Positions 33,801 to 47,100 of a stretch of DNA of 64,000 bases are shown piece by piece; within the stretch, counting starts at the first letter, position 1, and every line of letters starts with the position of its first letter. The notes under the pieces were generated by a model. It was not told the DNA's origin. It was given only the letters and a program-made list of their open reading frames with translations, and ran no database searches. Source of the DNA: Eudorina sp. 2006-703-Eu-15 (Eukaryota; Chlorophyta; Chlorophyceae; Chlamydomonadales; Volvocaceae). The stretch covers positions 316,001-380,000 of the forward strand of contig BDSI01000039.1 in NCBI GenBank assembly GCA_003117195.1. Direction: 5' to 3'. The position numbers and the translations under genes are program-made.

Positions 33801-35066
33801 GACCCCAGTTCCGCCCGTGCGTGTGTGGAGTTGGGGGGCGATGAGCTGGTTAGCGCAGGATGGGCGCATCCGCCTCATGCATTGTGCGCCCAGAGAACGG
33901 GGATGGCGGGGCGGGACAAGTCACCTTCTCAACATGATGCGCCGTGGTGGGGAGGATCAACAATCACACCCACCTCGGCCAGGTCGGCCTCGCACTCGTC
34001 CTTGATCGCCTTGGCGGCGTCGGCCTTGCTCTGCGCCTTGGCCTCCTCGCCCTTGACGATGGCAGCCTGAGCGGGTCAGACATACGACACCTCAAAAGCC
34101 AGCCGCTGCTTGGGGGCAAAGCCCGGACTCCACCACCAGCTGCGACCACTCTTCGTGGATGGATGCAAAGCAACCCGCCGCAGACCAGAGCCCTCCTCCA
34201 GCCGCCAGCCCCGGCAACCCGCCGACCAGAGCCCTCCTCCAGCCGCCAGCCCCGCAACCCGCCGACCAGAGCCCTCCTCCAGCCGCCAGCCCCGGCAACC
34301 CGCCGACCAGAGCCCTCCTCCAGCCGCCAGCCCCGGCAACCCGCCGACCAGAGCCCTCCTCCAGCCGCCAGCCCCAGCCCCAGCCCCGACCCCCGCACCG
34401 CCCCGCCCCGCCCCGCACCGCACCGCCCCGCACCGCACCTTTGGCTCCACCACATCCGCCTTCTCGCGGGCGATGACGCCCATGAGGCTCTCCACCTCCG
34501 CCACCGTGCGCACCAGCTGCGGCTGCAGGGCCTGCAGCTCCGCCTGCATGCCCGCCACCTGCTCCGCGCTGCTCTCCAGCTTCTGGAGGCCCACGCTGTA
34601 ACGAGAATGCGCCTTGCGGTTGGCGGCGCGCTTCTGGTCGAGCAGCGTCCTGAGAGGAGCCGGAGCAATACGGATCAGGACAGGCCAGGCCAGGACAGGC
34701 CAGGCCAGGACAGGACAGGCCGAGGTGTTAGCACTTTCGCTCACGAGACGGGGGTGAGCGCAGCGCCAAAAGCAAGTCACATGATGCAGAGTTACTGGCC
34801 AAAGCCAAATGCGTTGCAGGATGCGTGTCGCATTAGGGTTGCGACACACACACACACCCTTCTCATTAAAGTAATAGTTCTCTTTTACACACGCTTCTCG
34901 TTAAACACACACGCGCGCGCACCTGAATGTGTTGATGAGCTCCAGGTAGGAGGTGGGCGTCACGTAGTTGTGCCGCCCAAGTTGCGTCCTGCAGCCAGCA
35001 GACGACCCACATCCCTCGGCTCACAACGCTGTGTTCCACGTAACTCACACACGGGGCTTTCTCGCT

Positions 35067-35110
<44 letters not shown>

Positions 35111-38100
35111 TGACACCGGCAAACCCTGGCGCATCCGCGGCAGGACCTGCGCCCGTGCCCGTACCGGGGGCGGAGGGGGCGGCGGCGGCCATTCAACACA
35201 GCCCTGGCACGACAGCGCTCGCGGTGGTAGCGGCGCGCGAGGCTTGCCTCCTATCCGCTGTGCGATGCACCCCGCCGCAGGGGTGGTTGCATACACACAC
35301 AACCACACGGCGGCCCCCTGCCCGGCGCCTCACTTGAAGTCCTCGCTGGCGGAGCGGATCTTGGAGTGGAAGGCCTGGCACAGCTGCACCAGCTGCGTGC
35401 GGGTGCCCTCGTCCAGCTCCATCTCCCGCAGGAACTTGAAGGCCACCGCCTCCAGCGCATCGCGCGGCCACGTGCGGAACCTGGAACCCGCGGACGTGCG
35501 GCACACGGCTTGTCAAGATAACACGCCGTTCGAAGTTCGAAAAGGAAAGGAAAGAAAAGAAAAGAGCAGGACTATCTAGGATGCACGGTCGTCGCATGGA
35601 GAACACGACGGCGCGAGCAACGGGCACAGTCGCCCAGCGCCCATGGATGGTCCCTCGATTGGGTTGTCACGCATGGCCCCGCATGGCGACGCGCACAGGA
35701 CATCGCAGGAGCCCCAAGCCCCCCCGGCGGTCCATCGCAGGAACCCAGGAATCCACCCAGAGGTGGGGGGGGTAAGGTGCCGGACCTCGGGCCTCAGGCG
35801 TGACTCACCAGTCGATGGTGCAGCAGTTGACGATGGAGGGGTTGGCGCGCAGCCGCTCGCGAAAGGCATCGCCGATGGGGCTGAAGCACAGCACCACGTG
35901 CAGGTTCCGGCGGCAGGTCTCCACAAAGTAGCCCCACAGCTCCAGCGGCGTCTCCAGCCCGCGCTTGGCGGCGCGCGGCCGCACAGCCTCCATGATCTGC
36001 GGCCGGTTCCGGTCCGGCGCGTGCGGAAGGTGCGTGTGGTACCACAACCCGCCAAAGTGCTGTGCAGGTCAGGCGCATGCAGCCGACGTCGGCAAACGCA
36101 GGTTGAGCCGCGCAATGGGCTGACGAAAGCGCCCGCAGCATCAGCGGCAACAGCTCCGGCAACCGAGGAGGATTGACATGGCATGTGTACAGGGGTACGA
36201 CGACACGATGCCGTACCTGCATCCGCTCGTCCTGCGGAAACATGTTGGGCACCTCGCCGCTGTTGAGGATGTTGTTGATGTCCTCCAGGAAGGACTCGTC
36301 CTTGATCTGGGTGTCGCTGAAGAGGAACACCACCGACTTCATCTCCGCGCCCGCGCGACGGAGCACCTGCGCGGAGGAGGCCGTCGCGGGGGGAGCGGAG
36401 CGGGGAGCCGGTCGGCGATCTTTCGCGGTTTTTCGCTGTCTGTATTGACAAAAAATGGGAGGCGGTCACGGCGTCAGCGGACAGTGCACAGGGCCTGAGG
36501 GCCAACCCAGTGCCGTATTGGGACAGAAGGACGGCCGGCTTCTCTGTCTGTGTCTGTGTCTGTGTCTGTGTCTGTGTCTGTGTCTGTGTCTGTGTCTGTG
36601 TCTGTGTCTGTGTCTGTGTCTGTGTCTGTGTCTGTGTCTGTGTCTGTGTCTGTGTCTGTGTCTGTGTCTGTGTCTGTGTCTGTGTCTGTGTCTGTGTGGA
36701 TAGGCCAAGCCGCCGGTGAGACCTGCGCTCCCGTCCGACCTCCAGTACCGGTAGAGGCCCCCTCCGTCGACCAGCAGCGGGGACCCCCGCTGCCGGCCCG
36801 CCCGCCCGCGCCCCGACTCGCCCCACACCTTCTTGAGGTCCTCCCGCCACTCGGTGCGGCCGTAGCTCTTGGCGATCTCCACCTGCAGCACCTCCATGCC
36901 GCAGATGAAGCCCGCCAGCCGGGTCAGGCTCTGCCGCCCGCTGCCGCCCACGCCCACCAACAGCATGTTGCCGCCTACATGCGGGCACCGATGCGGATGC
37001 GGTCATGTGGATTCGGATGCGGATTCGGATGTGGATGTGGATGCGGATGCGGATGCATCATCAACCAGGGGGACCAGCAGGCTGTCAAAAAGCGGTGTCA
37101 GGAAGGTGCCGCTTGCCCCCGGCACACACACTTCCCGTTGCCAAGCGTGAAGCACCTCCCCGGGACAGATGTAGATGTATTTTTAGACGTGCAGGGGTCA
37201 AAGGACCGGATGCTTCTTGCATGCACTGTTTGCGCTCGGTAGTCCGCTCCCACCCCACCTACGGCCTTCCTCACCTGACAGGGTCAACACGCAACCCTGC
37301 CTTCCCCCTTCCCCCTTCCCCCTTTCCCCCCTTCCCCTCCGCCGCCGCCACGTACCGGGCTGTTTCAGCAGGCGGCAAATCCTGCTCACGTGCTCCACCG
37401 CGAACAGGAACATGGCCAGGTTCATGGGGCGCTTGGAGGTGGCGTTGTGGTCGGCCAGGTACTCCTCCATGGTGGTCACCAGCGTGGCCTGGCAGTGTGA
37501 CAGACACGCCACGGCGGGAGGGGCGCCACGTCACCACGTGGGCAAATTTGTTGCATCAAAAGCAACGCCGGGACAAAGGGGGCATGCGCCACCACGGGCC
37601 CAGCGCGCAAACCAACAGCAACAAGTGTACAAGACCCGGCAGAGGGCAGCCGATCGACTCACCACGTCGGGCACCTCCGCGTACTTGCGAAGTGACGGCT
37701 CCGGCTCGTTGGTGTCCGCGTAGTCGCCGAAGAAGCAGCGCCGCATGTCCTGCGGTGAGGTTGAGAAGATACGCAGCTCACGAGTCGAGTCACGACCCAG
37801 CCGCCCAATCGTGCGTGTGCTGTGCTGTGCTGTGCTGTGCTGTGCGCACGAGGGTCGCCTTCCGGGCCCTCCGCTGGACCGAGCAGCATGGAGCACCGCA
37901 CCGGTCGTCAACGCAGTCAGCGGCACAGGCCGCGGCACCGAAGCGGCACATCGCGTGCGGCGGCGATCGAATCTGCTTTGCCCGCCCGCCACCCCAGGAC
38001 AGGGAGTTGATTATTAGACAGAATTGCCCGCCCGCCCACCCAGGACGGGGAGTCAGGGAGTCAGGGAGTCAGGGATTCACCTCGTGGGTGATGGGCCGCC

Positions 38101-41100
38101 CCGTCTTGCGGTCGTCCTCCGACAGCAGACCCTCCATCAGCAGGTCGAAGCCCACGTCCAGATGGCAGGCCACGGTGACCTTGACCTGCAGAGACGGGCA
38201 GGGACACACACACATTATTATGGTAAGTATTTTGGTCCTTGGTTTGGGTCGGGCGGGTCTCTTCTCTAAACACATTACACACACACATGCGGGCGGGTTG
38301 CAATTCTCAACACACACATGCGCAACAGTAATCGGCAAAATCTGGGATGTGCAGGCGACGAAGTCTGGAAAGTGCTGGCCGAGTGCGGGCCCAGTCCTTA
38401 GGGCTTCGGGTACATACACACATTCCGAGCGGAACGACATATGCGGCCCTCCGCACCTGGCCAATCAGCCACTCGCGGTCCAAGTCGTCCACCAGCCGGT
38501 CGTAGAACACCCGGAAGACCTCGTGCACCCACAGCCGGCGGTACAGCGCCACGCCCTGCTGCACCGCCACCGCGTCGTCGAGCGGGTCGGCGGGCTTGGG
38601 CAGGCTGTCGCGCGGCAGCATCATGACGCCCTGCACGACGCGCGCAAAGTCGCGCAGGTTGAAGACGTAGTGGCTCTTGGTGGGCGTGGGCAGCAGCTTG
38701 GACATGGACTGGCCGTACACCTCCAGGGTGGCGTTGATGAGGCCGGGCGAGAGCGCCGCCACGGGCTGCGGGAAGGCGTTGGTGGTCAGGTGCCAGTCCA
38801 GGATGGTGCGGAAAATGTGCACCAGGGAGTCCTCCGCAACCTGCACAGCGCGGGCGGGCGGCCGGGAGGGGGCAGGGGGGCAGCGGTGCCAGGGGGGCCA
38901 GGGGGGATCAGACACACATCCGGACTGGATGGAAGCCCAGAGTGGGCCAAGAGTGCAGGTTGCAGAGTAGGGGCAATCTGAGGGTTGGTACGGGCAGCAG
39001 CTGCTCTACCAAAGTGTGGCCGGACCGGCTCGTCAGCAGAGCACACAGGCAGTCCGCGCCACGACTGGAAGAGCTCAGCGCACATCCAACTGTGTTCTGT
39101 CTTCGGCTTTTTCTTACCAGACGCGCGCCCCGCGTGGGATCCCAGAGGCGGCGGGTGCCAAGCGCACCTGTGACAGCGCCAGCACGTTGAAGTGGCGCAG
39201 GAAGCGGTTGGTGACGAAGGTGCGGCCGCCGCCCGGCGGTCCCATGGCAGCCACCAGCTGGACGTCCTGCAGGGTGCGGAAGTGGTTGTCGCGGCCGTAC
39301 CATCCGCCCTGGTCGATCGCCTGGCGGAGCAGCTCGATGGGCGGCTGCGCGCCGTACGTCTCCTTGGCCGGCATGTTCAAGTCGTCCACGAACAGAACCG
39401 CCCTGCGTGACCAGACGTCGGGGACAGGGGGATCCACAGCGGGTCAGCACCTCTCAACGGGCGCATGGCGGCATGGGGCAGACCTCAGAACACATGCGCG
39501 GTGGGTGCACCTCCGGCACCTAGTCTCCCCAAACCGTCCTTCACGTTCTGCGCCACTCCCTCCCGTATCCCCAAAGCTTTTGACCCTTGCGAAGTCGCTT
39601 GGCACGCTGACGGTCCTGCCGCCAAAGTCAATGGGGATGGCGCAATGGGTCTCCTACTCCCGTGCGTGTCCGGTAAGCAGCGCCAAGACCCCAAACAAAC
39701 ACCCGGCTCCCCGGCCCCTGACCGCACCCTTGCCCCTCCCCCCGGCCCCACCTGCGCCCCACGGGGGGCCCGTACACGCCCTTGCGCCGCTTGTCCAGCC
39801 GTCCGTCCACTTGGTCCTGGGCCATGTTGGCGGTGGTGCGCGCGGAGAAGGTCACGAAGATGGGCGTCCACTTGTCCTTGGGCAGCCCCCACACCAGGTG
39901 CCGGTTGATGTAGGTGGACTTGCCGGTGCCGGTTGGACCCACCATCAGCAGCGGCTGGTTGCTCTGGAGCGCAGTGTCCAGCAGGAACGTGTACCTGCGT
40001 GCACCAAACCCACGGTTTGCAGCAGGGCAGGACTGTGAGTGGCGGAGAGGACGAGGTGCAGTCGGCGGTCCGCAGCGGAACCACGCGCGCGGCACGCCGT
40101 GGAAGCAAGCGGGCTGTGGATCAAATCTCCGGTGCCGCGCGCCGGGGCAGGTCTGGAGAAGGGACCGTGCGCCGGAGGTGGAGGTCGCTCAGTCAAACGA
40201 GTCTCCAGAGCCGGTGCGGAACCCGCTGCGTGCCGCCTGCGAGCTCTCTGCCTAGCTCTGCCTAGCCGACCTGGCCGAGTCCTTGGTGGGGATGATGATG
40301 TCCGCGAACTGCGCGTCCTGTGGGATGACGAGCTCCGGAATGGTATCCGTCCACAGCTGCCAGCTGCCCGGCACCAGCCCCCGCCCGCTGCCGCGCTTCT
40401 GCAGCGCGTAGTCGAACACGGTGGCGCCGCCGTCGGGCGGCGGCGGCGGGATGGACATGTGCACCTTGATACTCGTGTTGACGTAGTCCTGCGGGTGGAG
40501 GAGTCAGCAGCAGCCGCGAAGGGCATCACGCAGCCAAGGCCTCAGCTTCAAGTCGGTTACCAACGCCGGGGATACCGCGGCCGCTGCCCCGTGCCCGCCC
40601 GAGTATGTTACATGCCCAGGCAGTTTTACGGCACAAAGTAGGGTTGGTAATCATCTGATACCTGCGGAATTGGCACGGCGCAATGCATGACCCGCATTAG
40701 CCGAGATCCGCTGCCTCTCCATGACAGGTATTCTTACCAGGTAGCCGTCCGGGATCATGCCCGACAGCATGCTCCGCAGGAAGTTGTCGAACTTTCGGCG
40801 GCTCTCGCCGTCGCCGGTGCAGCCCACCGACCAGACCAGCGCAAACAGGAAGGCCGCCTCAACCAGGATGATCTTGGTGTTGTCATCGTAGGTGAAGCCC
40901 GGCGGCACCTCCTCCTCGTGGGCAGCGCTCTGCCGCGCAGGCCGCTCCATGGCCTCCTCGTCCGCCGGCGGCGCCGCGCCGCTGGCGGACGCGCCGCCCT
41001 CCGAGGCGGCGCCCTCCGCCGTAGGGCCGGCCGCAGCCTTCTCGGCCTCCGCAGCCGCGGCCGGGTCGGGCGCGTTGGGGTTGATGGTGGGTCCAAAGTC

Positions 41101-44100
41101 GTCGGCGAGGAGGCTGGATATGATGCGCATGGTGGTACGGGCCAGGCCAATGTCCTCCGTTGGGCTCACCTCCTTGGCGTCCTTGCGCACAAACCTGAGG
41201 GACAGCGGCATGCGGGAGCGGCATAAGAGGAAGCGGCGTAAGAGGAAGCGGCGTAAGAGGAAGCGGCATGCGAGGAAGCGGCATGAGAGGAAACGGCATG
41301 AGGGAGAGGCAAACTTAACGAGGAATGAACTTGGCTAAACCAATGCTACACCCATGCCGGCGCGTCGCATCAACAGCAGCGCGTGCCCATCCTGATTTCT
41401 CTCGCGGCGTCGCGGCGACATGATGGGCGCTCCCCGGCCCCCAGCGTGCCCCCCAAAGGGTTTGTTATTGCGATGGCCGCACCTGAGGCTGGGGGGCATC
41501 AGCCACTCGAACAGCAGCTCCAGATGGCGCCTGACCTTGGGGCCCAGGCAGCGGGGCAGGGTGGCCAGCCAGCTGGTCAGCAGCGGCTGCCAGCCCAGCT
41601 GGTGGGGCTCCAGGTAGACCATGCCGCAGCGGGACACCGTGGCGGGGGAGGCCACCGCCAGGTCACCCACCTGCGCGGAGGAGGAGAGCGCGGGGGGTGG
41701 GGTGGGGTGGTAGGTGGGCGGGTGGAGATGCGGCGGACTGCGACACGGAGTCTGGCGCCCGTCCTCCAACCCTCCGTCATATGGGGTAAGATTACCTTAG
41801 ATTCATGCGTCACGCAAGAGATAGAGATCCCAGCTTCCTATTAATCCGTCCATCCACCCATCCACCCATCCACCCATCCACCCACCCGCCAATGCGCCCG
41901 TTCACCTATCCGCCCACCCACCCACCCACCTCGAAGATCATGGACATGGTGCTGCTCATCTGGATGATCTCGCTGTTGGGCAGGCACAGCTTCTTGTTGT
42001 CGTCCAGCACGGTGTTCATGTTCTCGATCCAGATGGCGTCCACGGGGCCGTCCAGCACCAGCCACTTGCGGTCCTCGGACGGGTCGGCCGCCAGAGACCT
42101 GAGAGGCAAAAGCGCCGGACATGCCGCGCTGACTACAGGCTGCCACGAAACCGCACGGAACACACCAGACGGCGGCACAGCGCGCCCGCAGCGCCCGCGG
42201 TCGCCCAGCCGCGCCGCCCGCTGGAAGGTGCCCCGGCACCACCAAAAAGCTCCCCGGACCCACGATCCCTACAGCGCCCCGCACATACGGTCCCCACACG
42301 GCCGTCCCCCTCATCGCCACCCACCCACCCACCCACCCACCGGAATGTGACCGCCAACACGCCGTCCTTCCACTCCTGCGTCGCCCGGTCGGTCTCGCCG
42401 TACAGCTGGCCCATGGTGACGCTCTTGGGGTTTATGGTGCGCACCTGCACCCTGTTGAACAGCGCCCCCGAGACGCCCCGGTCGCTCAGGTCCGTCAGCG
42501 CGCCCGCCAGCACCCTCAGGCTGGCGGTCTTGCCGCTGAAGGGCTGCCCCACCGTCATGAGGCCGTGGCGCACCACCACCATCTCGTACAGCTGGATGGT
42601 CTTCATGAGGAAGTACTGCGTGGGCTGCAGGTTGTGCAGCGCGCACTGCCGCTTCATGGCCTCCATCAGGTGGCCGTAGTCGGGTTCCGGCAGCACCACA
42701 CCTAATAGAGGGCCGCAGCCGCAGCCGCGCAGGACGGGACGGGACGGGACAGGCGACAGGGACGGGACGGGACAAGCGACAGGGACGGGGTCGGCGTGGG
42801 GCGGGGCGGGCGAGGAGGGTTGCTGCGTGTTCACAGCACGGCCTGAGCGGGGGAGCCGCAGGGTCATGGCAGTAGTGCCTTTGTGTAAGGTTGGCCGCGA
42901 GAGAGCTAGGTCGGCAGGAGGTTGAGCTCTTCGCAATGCATCGTTCCACCGTCCCGCATCAGTCCAGGACAGGGGCAGGGCACGACAGGGCAGCGTAGCG
43001 CAGGGCGGGGCGTGCGCCGCTGTCGCGTCGTGTTGTTTCCCACACCAGGACACACAGCGCCCGACACACCGCCGCCGCTCACCCGGGAAGAGATCGGACA
43101 CGATGCCGTTGAACAGCGGCACGTCGTGGCTGAGGAACTTGCACAGGTTGACGTCGATGATGGAGCGCAGCATCAGCACGTACTCGTCCGAGTCAGGGAA
43201 GCGGCGCTTCAGGTTGCCGGCGGCGCGGAGCACCGCCATCACGGCTCGCATGCCTGCCGGGCGCAGACAGACAGACAGACAGACAGACAGACAGGCCATG
43301 GATCCCTGGCGACAACACCGCCTGTCCAGCAGGATACTGGTGCCATGATACCGGTGCCATGTCCATCTCCCTTGTAGGGACCCCCTACACTATACGGTAC
43401 ACCCAACGCAGCGCACTGCCCCCTGCGGGATACTCACCTACTGCTCAGAGGTCCACAGAGCCCCAGAATCCCACCAACCTCACGCCACCCCATCCCACCC
43501 CACCCCAGTCCCGTTTGCTACCCCAGTCCGCCACTCACCGTAGTCGTAGTGGTCCTGGCTGGACAGCTGCTCGGAGCACAGCTTGTATGTGGCCACGATC
43601 TTGCGGGCGCACTCGCGGGCCTGCAGGTAGCCGTTACTGTACAGCATGATCTCCGAGATGAGCGCGTAGTCGGGGACCATCATAGCCACCGTGCGGAACA
43701 GGGCCTGGCGGGGGAGGAGAGGAGTTTTCATTAAAAAGGATGTTAAAGCGGACCCCGCGGGGGAGTGCGTGCCAGAGTGCGGGACGTGTCGGGTCAGGGT
43801 TGCAACGACCAGAAGATCGAGGACGAGGTTAACAGACGGGCAGGCTGGACGGGAGGGGTGTAGTGCCCGTATGCCCCGCGCCCGCACCTTGAGGTTGTCC
43901 GGCAGCTCGGAGCGGCCCGCGTAGCCGGGGTTCATGGTGATGAAGACGTTGCAGGTGGGCCGCAGCGGCAGCTCGCTGCCCTCGAAGAAGAACGACTTGA
44001 CGCGCTGCTTGACGGCCAGCTGGATTTCCAGGACCTGGGGTGCGGGCAGCGGCAGGCGAGTGCGTGGCAGTGGGGGGCGGGCAACAGGTTGACTGGTTGA

Positions 44101-47100
44101 GGTGTGCCACCGTGGGGCTGTTTTAGGGTTCGTTGTTTGCAGAGCCCCGCATGCTGTAGCTGCGACGGGCACAGACGCTGCGACACCCCACCAACCATCT
44201 GCGGTTCTGCGCGCGTGTACTCTTTATCCCATTATCCGCCCTACGGTATTATCCTCGGTCGCATCCGCACCTGCTGCGCCACCACCGACAGCACCTCCAG
44301 GTCGATGCGGTTGAACTCGTCGAAGCAGGCCCAGGCGCCGCTGCTGGCCAGGCCCTTGAAGAACTTGGCCATGGTCTGCGCGGCTCGCAGGGCAAGGTCG
44401 GGGGCGAAGGCACGCGGATTTCACGTCTCGGCACCGCCGAGCCGTGTGTGTGGGCGCAGCCCCAGAGGACCACGAAGAAGCTGCAACAGATGCCCCAAGG
44501 CAACAATTGTCTCTGGCCTCCAACGGCCGCAAGCAAACCCCGGTAAGTGCAAAGCTCATTTGAAACCCTGCCGTGCTTGTAGCACAGGCCCCCGTCATGC
44601 TGGCCGGGGGGGATGCTCTGCTGTCCAATGCTCCCCAGTCCAGGTCGGATCAGGTCGGGTCAGGTCGGGTTGGCAGTCGGGGTCGGGTCAGGTCGGGTCA
44701 GGTCGGGTTGGCAGTCGGGGTCGGGTCAGGTCAGGTCAAGTCCTGATACCTGGTAGTCCAGCGTGTCGGAGCAGTTGAAGACGACGCACTGGCGCGCCAG
44801 GGCCTTGGCCAGGTCCTTGGTGGTCTCCGTCTTCCCAGTGCCAGCGGGTCTGCACCGGGGGAAACCAGCACGCAGACCACTTACACACGCCGCGACGTGG
44901 GTGGTGCAGTCCCCTTGCGAACCCGCGAAGGGTGAGAGAATCCAGAACCCCAATACGGCCCCCGGAACCCGCCAAGGCGCGTGCGCGCCGGCAGCGCCGC
45001 TCACCCCTCGGGCGCGCCTCCCAGGTTGAGGTGGATCGCGCTGATGAGGGTGCGGTAGCAGCGGTCCGTCAGCGGCGTCACCACCAGGCGCATGCTGTTG
45101 CCCAGGTACTCGTAGCCGTACTCGACCTCGGCGTTCATCATGCGCACCATGATGGTGCCCTCGTCCTCCTCGCTCGCCGGGGCGCCCTTCTTGACCTGCA
45201 GCGGCCACGACAGGCCAGGCAGTCGGGCGCGCGTGTGACTCCTTCTCAAAAGTCCCCTGCAGACACGAGGAACCTCACAACCACCACCCCTGACCGCGTC
45301 GAAACGAATGACGCCTTTTTGACGGCCGCAACTCGTGCTGCGTCGCCAGGACTGTCCTTGCCATCGGCCACCCGCCCACCGCCCGCCCAGCCACGGCGCT
45401 CCACCGTACCGTGAAGCGGCCCGCCTACCTCCCAGTACATCCGCAGCTGGCTGAGCCAGCTGAAATGGTTCGGGTCTCCCGCGACGGCCTTCTCCGCCGC
45501 CAGCGCCACCACCACGTCGCGCGCGTGCACGTCCATCACCACCAGCGCGCTCAGCGTGGCGCGGTTGAGCTTGGACAGCTCGCCGCGCACCAGCGACACG
45601 ATGTTGCCCAGCTGCGCCGTGTTGCGGGTGGCGCACTCCTGCAGCGCGCTGGGGGTGCCGCTCGAGATGGCCTGGACCACGTCCTGTGGAGACAAAAGGG
45701 TCGGGGCCGCGCGTGAGGCGGGTGCAGGGCGGGGGCGGGGGCGGAGGTGCAGCACGACACCCGACCAGACCCAGGGACCACGGGGTTGCGTGGGAAAGGT
45801 TGGGAAAGGTGCGCATCGATGTAATGGGGTCCTGTAACACCGGGCGCAGAGTCTAACTCTCTGCTCCGCTGCCTTCACGCGCCCCGGCCCCAGCTAGAGG
45901 ACTACCATGCGTCCCGGCTAGAGGACTATCACGGTGTGCATCAGGGCGCCTGTCGCCACACCCAGTCCGCGCCGCGTCCGCGGCCACGACGTCCACGACC
46001 ACCACTACGTGTCCACGACCACGACGGTGCTGTTGCTGCCGCCTCACCCGTGTCCAGTAGATGGCGGTGACCACCAGCACCACCTGGCCCGGCCACTCCA
46101 GCACCCAGCGCTCGCGGGGCACCGTGGGGTAGCTGCGCACGCCGCGGCGGCACACCTCCTGCACGGACTCCACCATGCCTGCCTCCACCTGCAGCGGCGG
46201 CGGCGGGGTAAAGGGCGGGCGCGCACCGGCGAGGCTCGCACAGCTGAGTCGGGTCAGAAGCTGCTGGTGCTGGTGTTTCGTTGGACCATGCCCTCCAATG
46301 CGTGACCATCAAGGCCGGGTCCCAGCTTCCCACGCGCCCAAGTCCCATCGCCGGGTCATACGCGCTGTCACAAGCACGGCAAGCAAGCGCGCCCCCATCT
46401 GCAGCGGGTTCGTCCTGGACTTACGGTATTTCTCTGCCCCTATCTTTCGTTATTTGCGGCCCCCAGTTGCGCCCGTCCCGGCGCAGTCCCAGTCAACAGT
46501 CGCACCTGCACAAGCCACTTCTCCACGCTGCCGTTGGCGTCCCCGGGCTTGATCTTGGTCTTGAGCGGCACCACCTCGCCCTCGCAGCTGATCATGCCGG
46601 TGATGTCCACGGCGTTGTTCTCGAAGCGCAGCTTGTCGATGCCCTCGAAGCACTTCTTGAGGTGCGGCTGCACGCGGGTGGGGTCCTTGGTCTCCGACAG
46701 GATCTGCCAGGGAACGGAACAAAGATAATAAGTCAGCTGGGAGTAAGCGCAGCGCAGCGAAAGGTGTACAGACACAGACATGAGACGACTTCGGACCGCA
46801 CCGCCTGGTGTCATTAACCAGCGTCGCATGCGGTTTCCGGGCCTGGCCGTCGCAAAGTTCAGGCAGTGGGAGGGTCGCTGCGATGTGTCGATCGCACGGC
46901 GCAGAGGCCTGTGACGACTGCGCACCTCGAGCATCTCGTCGTTGGACAGGAAGAAGAAGCGCGGGAAGGCCAGGCGCTTGAGCTCCAGGTAGGCGGCCAG
47001 GCCCTTCTGGATCTCCTCCAGCAGCCGGTTCGCTTCCTGCAGGGACGCAACAAACAAACAAACAAACAAACGGCGGGATCGCGGGAAGCACGCCTGCGAT

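Larger units (their letters stand above)
34923..37488 (-). other. Dynein heavy chain: AAA4, exons 41-46
   Basis: Residues ~2468-2744. Exons: 37488-37356, 36974-36829, 36366-36217, 35996-35809, 35480-35334, 34988-34923. Signatures: [20 protein letters not shown]-loop [54 protein letters not shown] and [12 protein letters not shown]. Exon 46 (66 bases) is short, but its sequence and phase fit well. Intron 42 holds the GTCTGT array. Confidence 0.93.
43083..45195 (-). other. Dynein heavy chain: AAA1 (main ATPase site), exons 25-30
   Basis: Residues 1359-1651. Exons: 45195-45005, 44849-44750, 44375-44271, 44034-43888, 43704-43539, 43253-43083. The Walker A GPAGTGKT is assembled across the exon 25/26 joint, with its first Gly codon split by the intron. 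Walker B is in exon 27 ([10 protein letters not shown]). Sensor-type sequence follows ([19 protein letters not shown]). Exon 29 begins [16 protein letters not shown] and exon 30 ends [11 protein letters not shown], both standard. All catalytic residues expected of the power-producing site are present. Confidence 0.96.

Noticed and set aside
37005..38981. A 658-codon open frame on the + strand opposite dynein exons 38-42
   Set aside because: It is the antisense of conserved dynein exons and their introns. GC-rich DNA with G/C third positions often leaves the opposite strand open; the translation has no family resemblance.
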